DNA of 64,000 bases from Helicostylum pulchrum (lineage: Eukaryota > Mucoromycota > Mucoromycetes > Mucorales > Mucoraceae), in contig JAIXMO010000038.1 in NCBI GenBank assembly GCA_025677825.1, positions 186,001 through 250,000 of the forward strand. Reading direction: 5' to 3'. Every line of letters begins with the position of its first letter. Position 1 is the first letter of the stretch. The notes beneath the pieces are model-generated. The model saw only the letters and a program-made list of their open reading frames with translations. It did no database searches and was not told the DNA's origin. Below are positions 24,867-36,191 of the stretch, piece by piece. The translations under genes and the position numbers were made by a program.

Positions 24867-25460
24867 AGATGACATATTTACAATAAACAACATTTTAATA
24901 TTTAAAAGTGTTGAAAATGCAGTGATAAAATAAGCTACAATATAAAATTTTATTTTAGTTTCGAGTGCATGAATGTTTAAAAGTACGTTTTTAATTATTA
25001 TTTTTATCAAAGAGATATTAAAAAAAAAATCTGTTTTGTATTATACAACTTGAGTCCGAAACTCATTTCCTGTTTGATAAAATAAAAACCATTACCTATT
25101 TATTATAGCTGTTTAAATTAGCATTGATTTTTTATGTGAGCGATTTGTGGGGGCCCGATATCTCAGTGTCACAGAGATGATTTAATTATTGTTTGAAACT
25201 TGTCAAAAAAAAAAAAAAAAAAAAAAAAAAGCACAAAAAAGTGACAGTATTCACTTTCATTGTTTTACGGTGTTAACTTCCGTAATTTTATTAACATCAA
25301 TTGCTTTTACAATGATAAAACACGTACTTAGCATTTTCTGTTATTTAAAAGTGATACTTTCCAGCAAATGACTTACTTTTTTTTCATTCCCAGCATAAAA
25401 TTGCACTAAGCAAAAAAAAAAATCCTTCTTCTTTCTTTCAGCTTACAACAATAACAAAAA
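24867..25460. promoter_or_regulatory. Intergenic region upstream of the ubiquitin protease gene
   Basis: Contains the 3' end of STRIP (aataaacaac near 24880) and the promoter of the next gene. A poly-A tract lies at 25205-25230. Very AT-rich. No gene seen. Confidence 0.45.
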
Positions 25461-27152
25461 ATGGAAGACTTTATTATAAAAGAAGAAAAGAAGAAAAAAG
25501 CACATAGAAAACGAGATAAATTTTGGAAATTAATATCTCCACACTCTAATAAATCGAAAAAGAATTCAACAAAAGATGCTAAAGAAAAGCGTACAAGCGA
25601 ACAAACCGAAAAAATTAATAAATTAGCCACATATGCACGAACACATTTTTCTGTCAGTTTAGAACAAGAATTATTTGAAAATACACTTGAAAATAACGAG
25701 TGGGAATATAAAAAGGCTTTATCTGATATGGTCGATTATGAAGAAGCTTCACACGGTATATTGATAGAACCACCAAAGGACAAGCGAAAGTTATTAGGCT
25801 CTGAAAACGATGGTGGAACAAGTTGTTACATTGACGCTCTTTTATTCGCAATGTATATTTTCAATACGACTTTCGATCCTCTATTAACTTATGACATCCC
25901 TCCAGAACATGAAGAAAAGATAAAATTACAAATGGTCTTGAGACTGTTCGTTAATAAACTTCGTAAAGGTCATTTAGTTCATGCCGATTACGTTCATTGG
26001 TTTAGAAAAATATTACAAGACGCTACTTGGCATGGTAAAGACGATTTCGGTAATTGGAGTCAAGAAGACGCTAGTGAATTGTTCATGTTTATTACTGAAA
26101 TGTTTGAATTGCCTTACTTACCTGTAAGTTAAAAAATATATATATACGCATATATATTGTACTCACACATACACACAAAATATTATGTATAGTTCCAAAT
26201 CAGATTATTCCATGGTGCCAATAAAGATACAGATGATGATCGCGTCATGACTGATAGAGCATTAACATTGTCTATTCCAGATGACGTAGGAAAGATTCAG
26301 CTACAAGATATATTGTTAGATTATTTCTATAATAGTGTCATCACCGGTGTAAGACGTAATGTAGATTTAAATAATATATCTGAGAGTGTGATACTGTCAC
26401 CCGTTATGGATAAGGAAAATGATACCCCCAAAAAATTACCTCTGTCACAACAGTCAGAAGGACAAGAAGGTATCACTGTTACAGCTTGGCAAGTGCTGGA
26501 GCTATTACCATTTTATAGTGCTACCAATGAACAAGGTGATTCAATTAAAACGCAATTAGACTCGTCATTTCCCGATACACACCTGATATTACCCATCGTC
26601 TTAAAACGATATAGATATGACACTCTTGGCGGATCAACTAAAATTAAAAACCGTGTAGAGATTCCAGTAACCATCGATTTTAACAAATTTGTGAATCAAA
26701 ATGTAGATGACCCAATGTGTCCCACTTGTGGTCATTTAATCAACTGGACTCTTCATTTTAGAAGTGCTGTATGTCATAAAGGAGATTCACCTTGCAGTGG
26801 ACATTATATATCTTATGCTCGAGCAGATGTGGATGAACCATACTGGTTAAAATTTGACGATTTGAATACTGACAGTAGAGTAACTGTAACTCAAGATAAA
26901 AACGCTGCTTCGATATTTTCCGATTTAGCTGAAAATGCTTATATTATATTCTATGAACTCGACAAAACCTGTCGTCATGAACCTTCGACAGATGAAATAG
27001 AAAGAAAAGATGTTGATTCAAAATCAATTACTTCTACTTCTACGTATGAAACAGACACAGAAGGACGAGAGTGTCGCTGTAAAGAATCGAAACAAAAGAG
27101 TAAACATCACCATCCTAACCATCATTTAAGTGAATCATGTAACTTGATGTAG
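25461..27152 (+). CDS. Ubiquitin-specific protease (C19 family), CYLD-like Cys box, 540 aa
   Basis: Two exons (25461..26123, 26193..27152) join in phase 0 to 541 codons. Residues 1-55 are Lys-rich and basic. The Cys box is NDGGTSCYIDALLFAMY (about residue 120), closer to the animal CYLD box (NSCYLDSTLFCLF) than to the usual GNTCYMN box. The finger region has one clear pair, MCPTCG. The His box PCSGHYISYARA and its partner region YWLKFDDLNTDSRVT are intact, and AYIIFYEL is the typical end of the fold. So Cys, His and Asp are all present and it should be an active deubiquitinase. The C-terminal ~50 residues are charged with a His-rich tail. Its substrate or chain preference cannot be told from sequence. 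The stop lies 57 bp from the convergent F-box gene. Confidence 0.85.
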
Positions 27153-27209
27153 TTATTCCGAAATAATAATAGTATTAAAGACAATAATAATAAAAAAATA
27201 CGTATATAT

Positions 27210-28913
27210 TTAAATACAGCCCTTAATTGTTAATCCATCACATTCAACATCAATATATTTTATAGACTTGCATCTTAAAATAATACCCATTTGTTTGATA
27301 CTTGTAATTGAATAATCCTTGTTTCTTTCGCGTTCGAAACGATGTACATCTATACCGGTGAGTATGTCTATAGTAATACAACAAATTTCCTTGCTCGAAT
27401 CACTCAAATGAAACATCTGAAAGGATGTCTCCGACATATCAATAATATATTCTTCCACTATCTCACAATCAATTAATTGAAAGTGTTGCAAGCTAGGTAA
27501 ACTTTCAGATAGTTGCGGAAATACTACATTTGATAATTTGATTCCAATCAGTGTCAAATGACGGATACTTGCATTCATTTGCGTACTTTGATCCAAATAT
27601 CTAGCTGCATAAACCAATGTTTTTAATAAAGTACAATATTGAAATACGTCGTCCAGATATTTAAAATCAGATTCAAGTAGAGGACCACCTTGCAAATCAA
27701 TATATAAAAAACTTAAATGGCTGCCAATAACTTCTACTAGGTTTTTTTGATAGACATCTACATATGTAGAAGGGTTACGATCTGTTTCAATAATTATACG
27801 GGCTGGTTCATTTGATATAGTATTATAGGTATTGGTACCAGCAGCAGTATATAGTTTGTTGTGAATTAACCGTATTCGACTTTGAAAGGTACCAAAGAAA
27901 CGATGGGTGCCTTGGTAAGTAATGCTTAGGGAAATAGGTGAAGATCCTACACGTGCAACAAATAAACGTAATATATCAAGTTCTCTAACGGTTACTAGCT
28001 GTATGCTTATGTTTGTCATTTGCATCACATAATCGAAAACAGAAACAATCTCGCTATCAGTGTATTCTGAATGATAATAACCTAAGTTCATTTTGATTCT
28101 TTGCAAGTTGGGAAATTTTTTTAAAAGGTATCTTATGGTATTGGCATTCATATGTCCCTTATTCATAGTTAATCGCTCCAAAGTACGCATAGGTACAATA
28201 CCAGTTAAATCCAATACAATATGATCATCTCCTTGTACACGACGATATATGCCTTCATAAGTCAAATTGAGTTTAGTGATATCTATAAACTGATCCAATA
28301 AAGAATCAAACGTATAAATAATATCTGCATAGCTGTACAAAATAAATCGCAAAGTATGTACTTTTTGGAATGGTTTGAACATCGCATTTGCTAACTCTGT
28401 CCAGTGTCTACCTCGATTTTCAAAATACAGTGGTACCACTTCAAGTCTTTCTAGTGTTTGACAACAAACCATGGCCGTACGAAGATATTCAGGATAACTT
28501 CGTTTGGTCTTTGGTAAGTATGATAGACGAGACCAATACTTTAGACATAAGAAATAAGTCAGGTTCCAAAAGTCTTCGCTGGGATAGTCTACTAGTATTC
28601 GGTCTACATTAGGACAAGATCTGGCTACATTAGTGAAAAGAGACTTGCTCATTGCTTCGAGCGCTGAATTGATGAGCAATGAACTAAAGTCGATTGACCT
28701 TACTAGTTTACCCAGTGAAGGATCGAGCTTATTCGATTGGTTGAAGCGCTCGACTTGCGTTGAGTTGAGAAATTGAATATCTTTGTAAAATACCACTCGT
28801 GCCGGATACTTCCACTCTTTGCATACTTGTTGACAGTATATTAAAGAACGAATACTAGTGTAGGTGAATATGTTGAGGAGAATCTCTGTTGGTAAGGTAT
28901 TTCTAGAAGTCAT
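27210..28913 (-). CDS. F-box protein with degenerate leucine-rich repeats, 567 aa
   Basis: Single exon. The F-box is residues 5-45: LPTEILLNIFTYTSIRSLIYCQQVCKEW. The remainder shows irregular LRR-like spacing, for example TLERLTMNKG, LPSLQHFQLIDCEI and HLTLIGIKLSNVVF. Family knowledge: such proteins are substrate receptors of SCF ubiquitin ligases, and large intron-poor families of this architecture are common in Mucoromycota, so an individual orthologue cannot be named. The start is the first ATG, five residues before the F-box. No lesion seen. Confidence 0.85.
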   Translation of the reverse strand: MTSRNTLPTEILLNIFTYTSIRSLIYCQQVCKEWKYPARVVFYKDIQFLNSTQVERFNQSNKLDPSLGKLVRSIDFSSLLINSALEAMSKSLFTNVARSCPNVDRILVDYPSEDFWNLTYFLCLKYWSRLSYLPKTKRSYPEYLRTAMVCCQTLERLEVVPLYFENRGRHWTELANAMFKPFQKVHTLRFILYSYADIIYTFDSLLDQFIDITKLNLTYEGIYRRVQGDDHIVLDLTGIVPMRTLERLTMNKGHMNANTIRYLLKKFPNLQRIKMNLGYYHSEYTDSEIVSVFDYVMQMTNISIQLVTVRELDILRLFVARVGSSPISLSITYQGTHRFFGTFQSRIRLIHNKLYTAAGTNTYNTISNEPARIIIETDRNPSTYVDVYQKNLVEVIGSHLSFLYIDLQGGPLLESDFKYLDDVFQYCTLLKTLVYAARYLDQSTQMNASIRHLTLIGIKLSNVVFPQLSESLPSLQHFQLIDCEIVEEYIIDMSETSFQMFHLSDSSKEICCITIDILTGIDVHRFERERNKDYSITSIKQMGIILRCKSIKYIDVECDGLTIKGCI

Positions 28914-29730
28914 TTGAGAGATAGAAAGAAAAATACGCCACCTAAATTCTCACCCACCATGAATTTTTATTCATATTTTTTAACTGAATGTAAAATATCA
29001 ATACAGTGTTACATCACAATTAACTTCCCTGACTCTTGTCACACAAACACGAGTCATAAGTATAAATACCTCCCTGTCTCTTTTCTTTTTAAATAAACTT
29101 AACTTACCTAGACTTAAAATATCTTAGTGTTCACTTATTTGGTTTTTCTATATCCCTTTATTTTATCTTACATCGCTTGGCTACCATTTGTATTAAATTA
29201 CGTTTCCTAGTCACCTTTCCAAAGATTCATTGTTGATATACACTCCAAAGAGTCTTGAACTATTATTTTTATCTAAGCTTTTACTTTATTCGATTTATTG
29301 TATTACCCTCTCTCTATCACTTTGCTTGATTATCCCCTTGTTTTAATAACATTTTTTGATAACTCCTTTGTGAAGACTAGACGTCCTAATACCATTTCGC
29401 CTTAAACTAAATAAATAAGTTCCGTCTCAGTTGACTACTAAACAGTCTGGTGCTCACTATTCTTACTATTATTTTATTATCAGTTGTTTTACACATTTTA
29501 TAATCTCCCCTAAACTTTACCCTTTTTACTCTTAAGCGGTATCAACAGTGTGGCCTGTAAATTTTGTCCGTTTTGAAAAATCAAATGTTGTTAACTAGTA
29601 AAAAAATAAATATCGTTTAGCAAAAAATAAATGTCTCTAACTGAAATCAAAATATCGGTTAGTTCACCAACTATTATCGTTTTGGGTTTATAAAATAGGA
29701 TATTTTAGTACATTACCTGCATAAGTTGGT
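28914..29730. other. AT-rich intergenic region with no gene seen
   Basis: Holds the F-box promoter and the 3' flank of the decayed Fanzor. Between 29570 and 29700 there are several similar short strings (aaatatcgtttag, aaaatatcggttag) that could be remnants of an element end, but no clear inverted partner was found. Confidence 0.4.
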
Positions 29731-29734
29731 CAGA

Positions 29735-32720
29735 GCGATAACTCTGGTGGAAAGATTATTTTTTGATGTTTGCTTTCTTGTAAAAATCTCGGGTCGTCTA
29801 CTCGTCTCCCTCAAGCTGACCAGAATCTTTCTGAAGTTTAATACTGCAGCGAGGTCCCTATTCCATAGCTTTCTTCTGGACTCCTCGACTAGGCATTGGG
29901 GGTTTTTGCAACTAAAAAGTCATTGTTATTATCATTAAAGTTCTAGTGCTACATTACTGTCATATTCTTATCGTAATAGCCCTTGACACTTTACTGTTGG
30001 CATTGTAATTCTTTTATAAGGACGAGGATTGATTACTGTTTTGAAATTTTCCAAATCATCTTCACAATTAGGGCACTTAGAAGAAGATTAAATTCATCGA
30101 TTAAGTGAACCGTAAACCCATTTTTTTAAAGCATGCAAATAAGTCCCTTGTTTCTTGTAGGTTCATGAAATTTAGTATTCGGGGCAGACCAGTTACCGAT
30201 GACCAAGATAGAATTCGGACCAAATTTATTCTTCAGGTTTCTTACCAACGTCTCGTCGTTTTGATCATAATAAACTTCGCTTGAGAATTTCATTTTTCGA
30301 AACGGTAGAATATGAAGTTTCACTAACAACTCGCTTATACGTTGTTTTAAGTTGGCCTGTTCGCTTGTGAACATTTCGTTGACAAGTTCAAGCACTTCAG
30401 CCTTGACGGTATCATCTAATAGTTTCGAAATATGTTTTTGTTCCAGCATTAGTTTTATATAGGTGGCGTACAGTTGAGAGTTTGAAGCGCTGTTAGGAGA
30501 GAAGCCATAGATATTTTTACAAACAAGTTCCCAAAGTACAAGCTACCCTTTTTATCCACTCGAAAGTCGAACAAAGAGCCGGGAAAATACATCTCTTCAG
30601 ATTTATGAGTATCATTTCCATAGTATTCGCTTAATATTTTGTTTACGGAAACTCTCGTCTTTATATAACTTGTGAAGTTGTCAGCGTTTACAGTAGACGA
30701 TTGCGATCTAGAAAGAAGTGTTTCCGCATTTTGGACGATGGATGGCTTGGTTACTTTGTGTAGCTTTCTAAAATGTCTTGATTTTTTTTAGATCTGTTCG
30801 TCTTTCGAAAAATAAACATCTCTTTTTTGTCGGCAGCACTCGTCTCTTTCATACGATATAAAATGTCACGTCTACCAGGATCGCTTAAAACACAGTTTTC
30901 AATTGTTTCTTTTAACTGCTTCTATCAAATCTTCGATGTATCTGGTACTATCACTTTTTGATTCTGGCTTCTTTGCAGTTCTTTTTGGAACGTTTTTTCT
31001 GCCAGTTGGAACATTTCGCTTAATCACGGAGACACTAATACCATCAGTTTCCATTGTCCCTTCAAACTTGAGACTTTTTGACATCTTGATTTTTGAAGGC
31101 TTTTTTTTCCAAGTTAAGAACTTTACGCCAAATATCGAAGTTATCCTTCAAAGGTTTTTTATTCTTGAGAATATGGCAGCTTACGGTCTTACTACCGAAT
31201 GTAATATATGCTGGAATAAATGTTGTTCGTAAAGGAAAACAATTGAATTTTTTCAGCTTTTCTAATTCAAAAAATTGTGCGAGTTTGTAAAAAGCTTTGA
31301 AATGATTCGTTGGGGGGGGGGCCGCTACATCATAAAAAATAGAATCTTTTTGAAATTTATAGCTGTCAGGGTATGCAGAGAGAAAATTTGTTATACACGA
31401 TCTAGACGTTTCATCCAAGATGTTGGCAGGAGGTATTTTTTTCACTTGCGACGGCAAGCTTTACTTGAGTACATGGGTTAAAAACCTCTTTATGACGAGG
31501 TTCTTTTTTATGTTTTTCAGTGAATCCTTCGGCTTTCATTCTTTCGCGGAGATTGTTCAATTTTTCGTCTTTTCCGAACAGTTTATTCAACATGGTACGT
31601 TATCTAGTACCAAAATGCGCTTTGATGTTGCTTTGATAGGCGGTTTGAATTTTTGTGTATTCAAACAAGGCAATTTGCTGAGAATGTACCAGCTTTGGCG
31701 GGATGTAGCTGGTATCTTTACAATAGGAGTCTTTGTGTTTAGCAATTAGTTGTCTATATAATTTTGTAGAATCATTCAATTTGGTTTTCCCAGAGTCACT
31801 GCCATCGCGCACATGTTTATCCACAAGACTCAAGAACACTTCCACGAAAAAGTTCTTGTTGACGAAGCTATTCAAGTCGAATCCAATATTTACTGCCAAC
31901 CCCTTTACAAAAATATATTTGGTAAAGGCAAACGTATGAGAGACTACTTTTTTTACAACATCCACAAATTCATGTAATGGCTGAAGGTATTATGGCTTTC
32001 ATAAATTACTTATAATTGCTTTTACGGCTATAACTTGTTTATTTATAGCAGGTTCTTCTTTGGTATTCGTCGGACGTGCTCCAGAATCAGTTGCTTTTTT
32101 AATAGTTAGATCGGCTTTATCAGTAGCAGTTGAAGTACATTTAACGACAACATTTTTAGATCCTTTTTTGATTGGAATGGACTTGCTCTATTCCCCTAAA
32201 TCAACACTTTTGACAGTTAATTCATCAAATTCGTCACTGGAGTCAAAGTCATAGTCCGCAAGAGTTATAACGTTGGTGCGTGTTGTGGAGGAGCTACTCG
32301 TGTTTGTGCTTCCAACTTCGTTTCGGATACACACAGTATCTAAAGCCTTTTCCTTTTTCTTTCCCTTGCCCTTGTCCTTGCACTTCTTACCTTGAGACTG
32401 AGTCAGTTAGGTGTTCGCTTTGACTTTTGTTTTTAAGTTACATTTTTTACGTATTGAAAGTTTATTATAATAATACATATCTTTTCTTTTTCTCGTTATA
32501 ATTGGAGGCTGAAAATCATTATCATCTAAATCATCTTTGACGGTTTTATTTACTTCTTCCAAGTCTGCTGCTCTTCCACAGGACCCACCTATTCCATCAC
32601 CAACTATGTTGTCAGTATCATTACATAAGTCACTGAAATAACTATATACTCTACCCTCTGTCTCTTTCCTTTCCACTTCTTTTCCTTTCTTCTTCTCTTC
32701 TTGAAATGTAAAAAAAAAAG
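29735..32720 (-). pseudogene. Decayed Fanzor (eukaryotic TnpB-like RNA-guided nuclease) gene
   Basis: Fanzors are TnpB relatives carried by eukaryotic mobile elements. Recognisable pieces in order on the minus strand: a charged low-complexity N-terminus (32,700-32,000); HEFVDVVKKVVSHTFAFTKYIF (31,965-31,900); VKKIPPANILDETSRSC (about 31,430); METDGISVSVIKR (about 31,040); a RuvC-I-like SDPGRRDILYRM (Asp at 30880-30882); VIGNWSAPNTKFHEPTRNKG (about 30,200); HLIDEF (about 30,095); a zinc-ribbon start SSSKCPNC (30064-30080); and a RuvC-III-like WNRDLAAVLNFRKI (Asp near 29855). The pieces fall in different frames. Lesions include in-frame stops at 31600 and near 30126, and frame changes near 31,450, 31,070, 30,899, 30,126 and 30,085. 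It is certainly not translated as one protein. Naming rests on motif memory, not a search. Confidence 0.8.
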
Positions 32721-32860
32721 CCTTAAGAAAAAAAAAACTAAAGAGAAAGAAAAAAGCTAAAGAAAAAAAAATGAAATGAAAAAAAATGAAAAGTGATAAA
32801 TATAAATTGTTGCATATAATTCGGAACGGAGGTTTTTTTTTAAAAAAACACTGTACCTGC

Positions 32861-32942
32861 GATATTGACAACAGTTATTAAAAATAACTGTTGATATCAA
32901 AAAATAAAAATAACGTAAAGTAAATGTGATATCGACAGTTAT
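32861..32942. repeat. Cluster of related palindromic repeats
   Basis: GATATTGACAACAGTTATT at 32861-32879 pairs with AATAACTGTTGATATC at 32883-32898 (16 bp arm, one 3-nt bulge, 3-nt loop). A third related copy, GATATCGACAGTTAT, lies at 32928-32942. They sit just beyond the 5' side of the Fanzor remnant. Confidence 0.7.
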
Positions 32943-35397
32943 AAAATATAAAAGTAATATCAAAAATAAAAAGGAAAATGCCAAGGAATTATCAGTGTTA
33001 TATACACGCTATATATCTACACCTTTTGATTACTATTTTATGTTGGCTTTTTTTTTACAAGTACAGATTAATTACATATAAATCTATACCGCGTGTATTT
33101 TCCTTATAAAAAGACGCAAGATAGGGGCTTGTAACTTGTAGCTTATTTATAGATAATGTGACATTGATTTATGTAAACCAGTTACATGATCTTGTAAAGA
33201 GTTTAAACAGTCTTTATAATTATATTATCAAATGGATAGAAAATAGAACATATCTGAGAATATATATCAAAGATACTATATTTTTATATAGCTTACGTAA
33301 CTTCATATGAGAATATGTGATACGTAGATACATCAATAACAAGAACTTATCAGACTTAAGAGGTTTATGGTTTTTTGCACACTTAGTTTTAAAAGTGAAA
33401 AGAAAGAATTAAAGCCTTCACTCGGTAACGTCAATTTGGCCTATCCCAAACAGACAAACTAAAGTTTTGAAAACGACAATCATTCGCCAACCAACTGCAA
33501 ATCATTTTATAACCAGCGCCATTCATTTTCTTAAAATGGACAATATTTACCAGCTGTACTGTATACTATTTTTAAAGGATGATAAGCTTTATAAAGAGCA
33601 TTGTTAATATTAAAAGAGAAATATCGCTGAAGTAATTATGTAATGCATGGATGGAGTCAAAGTGCTCGGATCTGTATATAAATCTATTTTTTTTCAAGAG
33701 TTATTTTCGTAAATAGTTATACCCTTTTTAGAAATTAGAACCAATGTAAGCTTTTATTCGACAAACTCACACCTGAAGTATATCATAGTTTTTCGCAAGT
33801 ACCCCTTCTTCTCAGGTCTGAAGCTCAAAGTGGTATATTGTATTACTGTGAAATCTAGTCAGTTAGATCTCCTTTTGAAAAAAAAAGATAGTTTACATGA
33901 ATACATATAATGAGTATGCATTCACAAAAGTAAACAAACAAGAAACATGATGCGCAGAGTCCATAAAAAAATTTCAGTTGTTTGATTTCTTTTTTTCCCT
34001 CTTTGTCTATTGCTAATGTTTCAGGTTATACCCTTTACATGGTGATTCATGATTGCCGTATAACCGAATATATTCCAACACAGTTTGGGCTTGAGCTAAT
34101 AAATCTCTTCGAAGAGGGTTTTCTATTAGGGTGATTACCTAGGGAAACTCACACACCTCGACGTAAGGACCTAGCGGTGAACTGTCACAAGGGGAGCGAC
34201 ATTCGACTAGAGGGCATTAGTGGGTAACATTACTGCAACAACGCAGGTTTGTGATGCAATGACTTTCAACAGTTACTGACATCTCACGATTAGTGCAAAA
34301 TGTAGAGCATAACCACTACTGAGACAACGGTTGAAGCCTCAGGCGGAGTGACTCGGTGATGCTAGCGCTTCATAACTTTTAGGGAGTGATTTCCCATATA
34401 AAAATTTGGACCGCGAACGCATTTTATTCTCTGTCTGGTTGGCGAAGCTATAAGATAGGGTTCCTCGTATTTTAGTTGTGACAAAATAGAGTGGGCTGTC
34501 CGGTGGCCTACTTAGGTTTTTGTTTCTTTGACACCACTGTTCCAATGAGCTCTGGCGTATCCTGTCTCAATGAGTTCAGGCCTGCCAAACATTCTCTTTT
34601 ATTATAAAAAAAGATGAAACTACCCAGAGACGAACCTCTTCGCGGTTAGTTCTGGAAACACTTTGTTTAAAGTGGCTAATGCATCTCTTATTATATATCT
34701 TTAATATTTTAAATAAAATCAGTCTTTCCTTTTCCTTTAGTTTTTTTTTCTACCTATTTTCGCGGGGTCCAAGTAAGTTAGTTTTTCTGAGGACTAGCTC
34801 AGCGAATTGGTCCACCCTTGGCAACTCGACACTGAGACTAAAAGTTGGTTAAAAACTAACTTTCTTTTTTGCATTACAAAAGGTATAGGGGCTCCTTACT
34901 ACTTTGAAGCTATAATTCAATTTTATCCCATAAACTTTTTTTAAGAAAAAATACTGTAGTTAATAAAAGCCAAGAAACACTCTAGTTATCTAGTAACTGA
35001 CCTAAAGATGGTATGATTAGTTTACAAACACTCAGTCTCCGTATGAAATATCAAAGTGACCTATACTATAGTACATCTTGGCTCTATTGATCTTCCACCT
35101 TTACAGACGTCACTACGTCATATTGGGAGATAGGCGGTAAGATATAATCGATTATATCCTTCAAGTCAACTTGTAGATAGTATGCTAGTAGGATAATATA
35201 TAAGAATGATATTCAGTTTCGTTAGTATAAAGTATATAATGATGTCAATAATTTACGATCGCGATAGATGGAGATAACAATCAATTGGCAAGGGACCAAG
35301 CTATGAGGATCAAGTTTTATCTGAGATTCAACCTTACATGCTATTATAAAATAGGGTTTGACTAAAAGAAAAATATACCTTTTCCTCATCTTTCGAA
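32943..35397. other. Gene-free interval with one compositionally odd block
   Basis: No gene could be supported in 2.4 kb. Most is ordinary AT-rich DNA. From about 34,020 to 34,900 the sequence is visibly richer in G and C (see separate entry). The last few hundred bases before 35,398 must include the promoter of the phosphatase gene. Confidence 0.5.
34020..34900. repeat. Possible non-coding repeat or solo-LTR-like block
   Basis: This block is less AT-rich than its flanks, has no long ORF (only 68 codons) and contains a TATA-like cccatataaaaa near 34,395. It ends in a 12-bp perfect inverted repeat, AAGTTAGTTTTT at 34775-34786 against 34851-34862. Between the arms lies GCTCAGCGAATTGGTCCAC (34797-34815), which recurs with one mismatch, inverted, at 46968-46986. 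Assigning it as an old LTR or small transposon is a guess. Confidence 0.3.
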
Positions 35398-36137
35398 ATG
35401 TCTCAACCACTTTATAACCACTTGCCTCAAACCCTCAAGAATCATTACATTATTCAAAGACATGGCTACTCTTTAGCTAATGATGAAAAGTTAATCTGTT
35501 CTAATCCTGCTATTGCCATCCCCCCTTTAGGTGGGCCTTTAAATACTGGATATGGTTTACACGAGAAAGGTAAAATCCAAGTAAAGGAGGCAAGTTTATA
35601 TATGTGTTTTATACCAACAACTTTTATACTAACATATATACATGTATGTAGTCTGCCACTAAACTTTCCGAACATCTTTTCCCTACAGAAGAACCACCTA
35701 AGGAGGTGATTATTTATTGTTCACCTTTTAAGAGAACAGTTGAAACAGCAGAAATCATTCAAGGTGTTCTTAATAGAACTGCACTTAATGGTAAAATTGC
35801 AGGACCTATTCGTGATATGGAATTAAGAGAGAGATACTATGGTGATTATGATATGACATCAGATGAAAACTATAATCTTTGTTGGGAAGACGATAAATCA
35901 TCTACACACGGAGAAAATAGTAAAAAGTTTGTAGAGTCACCTAGTCAAGTATGTGATAGAGCTACACGATTTATTCAAAAGCTTGAAAATGAGCATGAGG
36001 GCAAGATTATTATTTTAGTTGCTCATGGTGATATCTGTCAAATTATGCTTACTGCCTTTAAGAGAATTGAAGCTTGGCGTCATAGAGAAATTGAACATGT
36101 TGATACAGCCGATTTCAGAGATATTTTAGACATTTAG
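35398..36137 (+). CDS. Histidine phosphatase (phosphoglycerate-mutase-like) protein, 225 aa
   Basis: Two exons, 35398..35589 and 35652..36137, give 226 codons. The RHG motif is IQRHGYSLAN (phospho-acceptor His about residue 24). Other family residues are YCSPFKRTVETAE (the conserved Arg), an acidic ELRERYYGDYD loop and the second His in LVAHGDICQ. These make it a catalytically complete branch-1 histidine phosphatase; the substrate cannot be told. The intron uses a GC donor (GAG|GCAAGT). An alternative GT donor nine bases earlier would delete Val-Lys-Glu and break the usual helix length between the Gly and Leu of GKIQVKESATKL, so I prefer the GC site. The stop is 54 bp from the convergent exosome gene. 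Confidence 0.85.
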
Positions 36138-36191
36138 AAAAATAAACCTTTTTTTTTATATATATTTATTTACATCATTATTGTTATATGT

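Noticed and set aside
30903..31749. Plus-strand ORFs in the Fanzor region
   Set aside because: Shadow frames; the recognisable motifs are all on the minus strand.
34785..34830. tRNA-like box A (TAGCTCAGCGAATTGG)
   Set aside because: No matching box B or cloverleaf could be drawn downstream; resemblance is short.
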